Assembly (NCBI GenBank): GCA_963835775.1
Contig: CAWIHB010000025.1
Span: forward strand, 186,001-250,000
Length of the DNA: 64,000 bases
From: Palsa-504 sp963835775
GTDB lineage: Bacteria > Actinomycetota > Actinomycetes > Streptosporangiales > Streptosporangiaceae
Reading direction: 5' to 3'
Made by a program: the position numbers and the translations under genes. The notes beneath the pieces are model-generated. The model was not told where the DNA came from, searched no databases, and saw only the letters and a program-made list of their open reading frames with translations. This document shows positions 63,908-64,000 of the stretch, one piece after another. Within the stretch, counting starts at the first letter, position 1. Each line of letters opens with the position of its first letter.

Positions 63908-64000
63908 TTACCCAGGCGGTGGAGCGGTCACCGGCGGAGCCGCGGCGGGCGGGCTGCCGGCCGGGCCGGGACCGGTCTCGTGCGGTGCGAACTGCTCCAG
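63908..64000 (-). CDS. C-terminal end of a protein cut by the right edge
   Basis: The reverse strand is open from the edge to TAA at 63910-63908: LEQFAPHETGPGPAGSPPAA, then APPVTAPPPG. A Pro/Ala-rich C-terminal tail. Too short to assign. Confidence 0.5.
   Translation of the reverse strand: MEQFAPHETGPGPAGSPPAAAPPVTAPPPG

Overview
The window is high-GC DNA with short intergenic gaps, frequent GTG starts and many 1-4 base start/stop overlaps. With the decaprenyl-phosphate arabinose genes, the Nur-type nickel box, the kdp/KdpDE layout and the NuoF/ferredoxin/ApbE redox cluster, it points to an actinobacterial chromosome, most likely a soil type outside the best-studied genera. The genus cannot be named from this sequence. 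No rRNA, tRNA, CRISPR array, insertion sequence or prophage was seen.

Layout. 1-5 kb: a covalent-FAD alditol oxidase cut by the left edge, two tandem secreted HAF-repeat proteins and NudC. 5-11 kb: a damaged zone with an M20 dipeptidase lacking an internal segment, a LysR stub joined to an RND pump fragment, and an RND pump lacking a block of membrane helices that runs antisense into purM. 11-18 kb: a pirin, a redox operon (Ser-rich membrane protein, ApbE, ferric-reductase-like membrane protein, NuoF-like subunit, ferredoxin), two transglutaminase-like proteins, a DksA/TraR-type zinc finger and a LuxR remnant. 18-25 kb: an acyl-CoA synthetase, a TetR gene with a nested-palindrome operator and the 38-codon scar of a deleted ABC transporter, a NicT-type nickel permease behind a textbook Nur box, and a LolA-like/ABC exporter operon. 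25-30 kb: two OmpR-type two-component systems. 29.7-32.7 kb: DprE2, a UbiA-type phosphoribosyltransferase and a phosphodiester-glycosidase-like protein. 32.9-43.9 kb: an aerobic respiratory block (extra cupredoxin, ctaC, ctaD, ctaE, small membrane protein, ctaB; nearby ctaG, a two-component system and a TlpA-type thioredoxin). 44-51 kb: HtrA-like protease, DapE, LysR, aminotransferase, SGNH hydrolase, HAD phosphatase. 51-63 kb: universal stress protein and a complete potassium module (two membrane peptides, kdpA, kdpB, kdpC, a KdpE, a membrane Ser/Thr kinase, KdpD, a second KdpE). 63-64 kb: an SDR, a 21-bp minisatellite and the C-terminus of a protein cut by the right edge.

Main points of interest: (1) an unusual number of deletion scars and gene remnants, several still in frame; (2) a haem-copper oxidase subunit I that, by remembered alignment, lacks the Asp and Lys that mark the D and K proton channels, paired with an extra cupredoxin subunit; (3) a flavinylation-linked redox operon whose expected FMN-bearing protein is reduced to a membrane anchor plus Ser/Gly/Thr repeats; (4) G/C-run elements that extend two unrelated reading frames; (5) clean palindromic operators, including Nur, TetR and paired palindromes in front of the oxidase operon. 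All family assignments are from motif reading without database searches.
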